Assembly: GCA_016930895.1 (NCBI GenBank)
Contig: JAFGFV010000489.1
Coordinates: 1 to 6,331 of the forward strand
Source of the DNA: Spirochaetales bacterium
Lineage (GTDB): Bacteria > Spirochaetota > Spirochaetia > SZUA-6 > DRHE01
Direction: 5' to 3'
Length of the DNA stretch: 6,331 bases
The first letter of the stretch is position 1. Every line of letters begins with the position of its first letter. Below, piece by piece: positions 5,423 through 6,331 of the stretch. Under the pieces are notes generated by a model. That model ran no database searches and was not told the DNA's origin. It was given only the letters and a program-made list of their open reading frames with translations. Made by a program: the position numbers and the translations under genes.

Positions 5423-6331
5423 GTCGAGATCTCCTTCGTGGCCGCCTGAGATGCCCGGGCCGTGCCGGCGCCGCCGGAGCCCAGGTAGGAAAACTCACTC
5501 GCCGCCTTGGGGTCCAGGCTCTTGAGCTGCGCCAGCGCGCCGTCCACCGCGTCGTACTCCTCCAGCTCGTAGCTGGCCTTGGCCACCCCCAACAGGGCCA
5601 CGGCGTTGTCCGGGCTCTGGGCCAGCGCCCGCTGATAGTAGCGCAGCGCGCCCTTCATGTCTCCCCGCAGGTAGGCGGTGTTGCCAAGGTTGACCAAAGC
5701 CGCGGGGTACTCACCCCGTCGCACGACCAGCTCGAACTGCTCAGCGGCCAGCTCGAGCAGGCCGTACTTGGCGTACAGCACCCCCAGGTTGTTGATCAGC
5801 CGCAAGCTGCCGCCGCTGGAGCGGATCTCCTGCTTGAGCTTGGAGGCCCGAGGTTCCACCTCCGCGGTGATGAAGCGCTCCAGCTCACCGCTGTACTCCC
5901 TCATGATGTCCTCGGCGGAGGGCAGCAGGATGGCCGCCTGGTACTCCCCGAAACCGATCGGCTCGTAGACCTGCCAGGCTTCCCGCAGGGCGTAGAAACC
6001 TGCGCTGTTGGCCGCGCTGGTCTCCCGCCATTCCTTGGCCCCGATCTGCCAGGCCTTGATGAACCCGTCCCGCACGAGCGTGATCTCCACCGGCACCCAG
6101 GTGTCACTATCCCGAAAGATCAGGTCTTCCGGCTTGAGGAAGAACTTGCGGGCGGCCTCCGGCTCCATCCCGAGAGCGAAAGCCATGTAGATGTGCCCCG
6201 GAGCCGTGACAAAGGCCGTCCGCACCCCAACGGCCTCGAGCAGGGCGCAGTAGAGGATCGAGATGTCGTCGCAGTCCCCCGCCTTGTAGGCCAGGGTCTG
6301 GCTCGGGAACTGCAGGTAGTCCACGGCGCTC
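5407..6331 (-). CDS. Transglutaminase-like domain protein with TPR repeats, 5' end cut by window edge
   Basis: The C-terminal 308 codons of a larger protein are visible. The frame stays open to the window edge (6331), and the GTG at 6322-6324 lies inside the conserved domain, so it is not the start. Numbering residues from that codon, a transglutaminase-like core shows Cys18 in AGDCDDISILYCALLEAVGV and His44 in APGHIYMAF. A following strand reads DTWVPVEITL, where Glu80 is at the usual place of the third catalytic acid, normally Asp. Residues about 81-170 include a helical stretch (DGFIKAWQIGAKEW). About 174-275 hold three TPR-like units (LINNLGVLYAKYGLLELAAEQF; ALVNLGNTAYLRGDMKGALRYY; AVALLGVAKASYELEEYDAV). 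A short acidic tail follows (STWDEE). Bacterial proteins of this type may act as cysteine proteases or amide-bond hydrolases, or as inactive scaffolds; the reaction is not known here. Any signal peptide lies outside the window. It is co-transcribed with the downstream lipoprotein gene, which it overlaps by 16 bases. Confidence 0.85.
   Translation of the reverse strand, partial: SAVDYLQFPSQTLAYKAGDCDDISILYCALLEAVGVRTAFVTAPGHIYMAFALGMEPEAARKFFLKPEDLIFRDSDTWVPVEITLVRDGFIKAWQIGAKEWRETSAANSAGFYALREAWQVYEPIGFGEYQAAILLPSAEDIMREYSGELERFITAEVEPRASKLKQEIRSSGGSLRLINNLGVLYAKYGLLELAAEQFELVVRRGEYPAALVNLGNTAYLRGDMKGALRYYQRALAQSPDNAVALLGVAKASYELEEYDAVDGALAQLKSLDPKAASEFSYLGSGGAGTARASQAATKEISTWDEE

Overview
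The window is a gene-dense, GC-rich piece of a bacterial chromosome. Ribosome-binding sites are strong and overlapping genes are common. The organism cannot be named from sequence alone. An exported FecR-plus-TPR protein, a transglutaminase-like/TPR protein and a Big_5/Ig-like lipoprotein in one locus recall GC-rich free-living spirochaetes, but this is a weak inference. No tRNA, rRNA, CRISPR array, transposase or phage gene was seen.

Left part (1-2516, + strand): a compact run of three genes. First is an AraC-type regulator with a C-terminal GyrI-like effector-binding domain (192-1154). After 25 bases comes an alkyltransferase-like protein in which Trp replaces the catalytic Cys (PWHR motif, 1180-1533). 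Overlapping it by four bases (GTGA) is a Gfo/Idh/MocA-family NAD(P)-dependent oxidoreductase (1530-2516). A plausible sigma-70-type promoter at 127-156 lies just before the chosen start of the regulator. The AraC-HTH plus alkyltransferase-fold pairing resembles Ada or AdaA/AdaB organisation. Here, however, the methyl-phosphotriester sensor is replaced by a small-molecule-binding fold and the transferase is non-catalytic.

Middle (2517-3633, + strand): an AT-richer promoter-like stretch and a leader with a perfect 11-bp hairpin precede a secreted FecR-domain/TPR protein (2749-3633). Its transcript probably ends at a hairpin plus T-run at 3730-3768.

Right part (3797-6331, - strand, convergent to the rest): a transglutaminase-like/TPR gene, cut off at its 5' end by the window edge, overlaps by 16 bases a 541-residue lipoprotein with Ig-like domains. 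These two genes are clearly co-transcribed.

The three right-hand proteins look like cell-envelope components, two with TPR repeats and one lipid-anchored with beta-sandwich domains. The left-hand operon looks like a ligand-controlled response module linked to DNA-damage recognition. No functional link between the two halves is visible beyond proximity.
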